Shown one piece after another: positions 4,623 through 5,421 of a stretch of DNA of 5,421 nucleotides; the first letter of the stretch is position 1, and each line of letters opens with the position of its first letter. A program made the translations under genes and the position numbers. This DNA is from an uncultured Clostridia bacterium (GTDB lineage Bacteria > Bacillota > Clostridia > Saccharofermentanales > Saccharofermentanaceae). The notes below the pieces were generated by a model. That model was not told the DNA's origin. It did not search any database and was given only the letters and a program-made list of their open reading frames with translations. The stretch is taken from positions 1-5,421 of the forward strand of contig CAMNNN010000108.1 in NCBI GenBank assembly GCA_946545505.1, given 5' to 3'.

Positions 4623-5246
4623 TTACTTCTTGATCTTCTCGAAATCGGACTTAGGGTGGTGGCACAATGGACATTCGAAGTCGTCGGGAAGTTCCTCGCC
4701 AACATATTCGTAACCGCAGACGATGCAGCGCCAGATTGTCTGGCCGGTCGCAGCATCTGTACCTACAGCCTTCGGCTTAGGCTTGATGTTCGCCTGATAA
4801 TAAGCATATGTAACGCTTGGTACGTCGTTAAATACCTCCGACTCCTCGACATCGAAGATGAACATCGTATGGGTGCCGAGATCTATAGTCTGGCAGACTT
4901 TGCCGGAAATATAAGCATTCGTGCCTCGCGTGATATACAAAGTTCCGTTAGCAGCGCGTCTGGAAGCCGTAAATCCGTCGAACTTGTCGACATCGCGGCC
5001 CGACTTTAAGCCGAAGCGTTCGAACAAACCGAATGTTGCCTTCTCGTTTAAGATAGAGACTGTGAGTACGCCTGACTCAAGGATCATGTCATGCGTAAGG
5101 TTCGCCTTATTAATCGTTACCGACACGCGGTTCGGCGAACTGGTTACCTGCACCGCAGTGTTAGAGATGCATCCGTTATCCTTAAACGTCTTGCTTGTCA
5201 CGATATAAAGACCGTAACTGATGTTATACATCGCATTCTTGCCCAT
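4623..5246 (-). CDS. hrb: flavin reductase-rubredoxin fusion (high-molecular-weight rubredoxin), 207 aa
   Basis: The N-terminal domain (about residues 1-155) is a flavin-reductase-like FMN-binding split barrel, seen in SYGLYIVTSK, GCISNTAVQVTSSP, VSVTINKANLTHDMI and FTASRRAANGTLYI. A linker rich in Lys, Pro and Ala (about 154-170) joins it to a rubredoxin domain whose iron ligands are C174-x2-C177 and C192-x2-C195. The 14-residue gap between the pairs is the short, rubrerythrin-like form. In Moorella, Hrb of this architecture passes electrons from NADH to the flavodiiron protein FprA in oxygen and nitric oxide detoxification. The same role is a fair inference here, but no fprA or rubrerythrin gene is in the window. 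The cytoplasmic protein starts at the ATG of 5244-5246, with GGAGG six bases upstream. The gene stands alone with about 180 bases to the next gene. Confidence 0.9.
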   Translation of the reverse strand: MGKNAMYNISYGLYIVTSKTFKDNGCISNTAVQVTSSPNRVSVTINKANLTHDMILESGVLTVSILNEKATFGLFERFGLKSGRDVDKFDGFTASRRAANGTLYITRGTNAYISGKVCQTIDLGTHTMFIFDVEESEVFNDVPSVTYAYYQANIKPKPKAVGTDAATGQTIWRCIVCGYEYVGEELPDDFECPLCHHPKSDFEKIKK

Positions 5247-5263
5247 GATATACCTCCCTGTCT

Positions 5264-5278
5264 GACTGCACTGCAGTC
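5264..5278. repeat. perfect 15-bp palindrome upstream of hrb
   Basis: GACTGCA and TGCAGTC flank a single C. It ends 17 bases before the hrb start codon and only six before its GGAGG. It could be an operator, or an RNA hairpin close to the ribosome binding site (five pairs with a five-base loop). Confidence 0.55.
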
Positions 5279-5318
5279 CCTTTACTACTCACACCAACTG
5301 AATCACTTGCGAAAGGGA
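5277..5318. repeat. TCCCTTT/AAAGGGA inverted repeat in the hrb leader
   Basis: TCCCTTT (5277-5283) and AAAGGGA (5312-5318) are perfect 7-bp inverted copies 28 bases apart. The arm at 5277-5283 shares two bases with the 15-bp palindrome, so both hairpins cannot form fully at once. Confidence 0.4.
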
Positions 5319-5421
5319 TGGCGTGACAATTCTGCCGGATCCGCCTTATCCTATTAGATTCATAAGCCTATTTTAATACTCACAGATACGAATAACATGA
5401 ACAAACAATAAAGAATAGCAA
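5319..5421. other. intergenic sequence with no supported gene
   Basis: Short open frames run off the edge on the minus strand, but none shows a recognisable protein end, so I make no gene call. A weak promoter reading exists on the minus strand (TTCATG, 17 bases, TATTAA at about 5369-5397); it is too poor to list as a feature. Confidence 0.5.

Noticed and set aside
4656..5357. Plus-strand open frames across the hrb gene
   Set aside because: They are antisense to a well-recognised FMN-binding and rubredoxin sequence and have no protein-like features.

Overview
The window looks like part of a Bacillota genome, most likely class Clostridia. The evidence is the protein families (a flavin reductase-rubredoxin fusion, a DUF1653 protein, a soluble Hanks-type kinase paired with an XRE-like regulator, and a Cys-anchored lipoprotein with an acidic Thr/Glu linker), the GGAGG-type ribosome binding sites and the moderate GC content. 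Genus cannot be read from it. Every gene I can support lies on the minus strand, so transcription runs from high to low coordinates.

From right to left: (1) 4623-5246 encodes a two-domain electron carrier, an FMN-binding flavin-reductase domain fused to a short rubredoxin (Hrb type), with a palindrome-rich leader. (2) 4311-4442 is a 43-codon small basic protein with a strong Shine-Dalgarno. Its 5' leader can fold so that this Shine-Dalgarno is paired, and a bidirectional intrinsic terminator follows. (3) 3995-4310 has no other gene. It holds four 18-bp blocks in alternating orientation at exactly 31-bp spacing, forming two near-identical 60-bp units. (4) 3524-3994 encodes a probable beta-rich protein of unknown function, and 3206-3484 a DUF1653 protein with its own extended -10 promoter. 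(5) 474-3121 is a tight three-gene unit: lipoprotein, double zinc-ribbon Ser/Thr kinase, and XRE-like HTH protein. (6) 49-330 encodes a small hypothetical protein, followed at 1-44 by the start of a probable membrane protein.

The most system-like element is the three-gene unit. The lipoprotein would sit outside the membrane, while the kinase (no membrane segment) and the overlapping HTH gene would act in the cytoplasm, so a surface-linked signalling function is a reasonable but untested inference. A 26-bp sequence centred on CACCTTTTTGGTG (22 of 26 identical) occurs just upstream of this unit's promoter and again, inverted, between its end and the promoter of the next unit. Relative to the two predicted -10 boxes the sites differ by exactly 20 bp, about two helical turns. 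This suggests a shared regulator for both units.

All promoter, hairpin and operator calls come from reading the sequence by eye. No folding energies or database searches were available.
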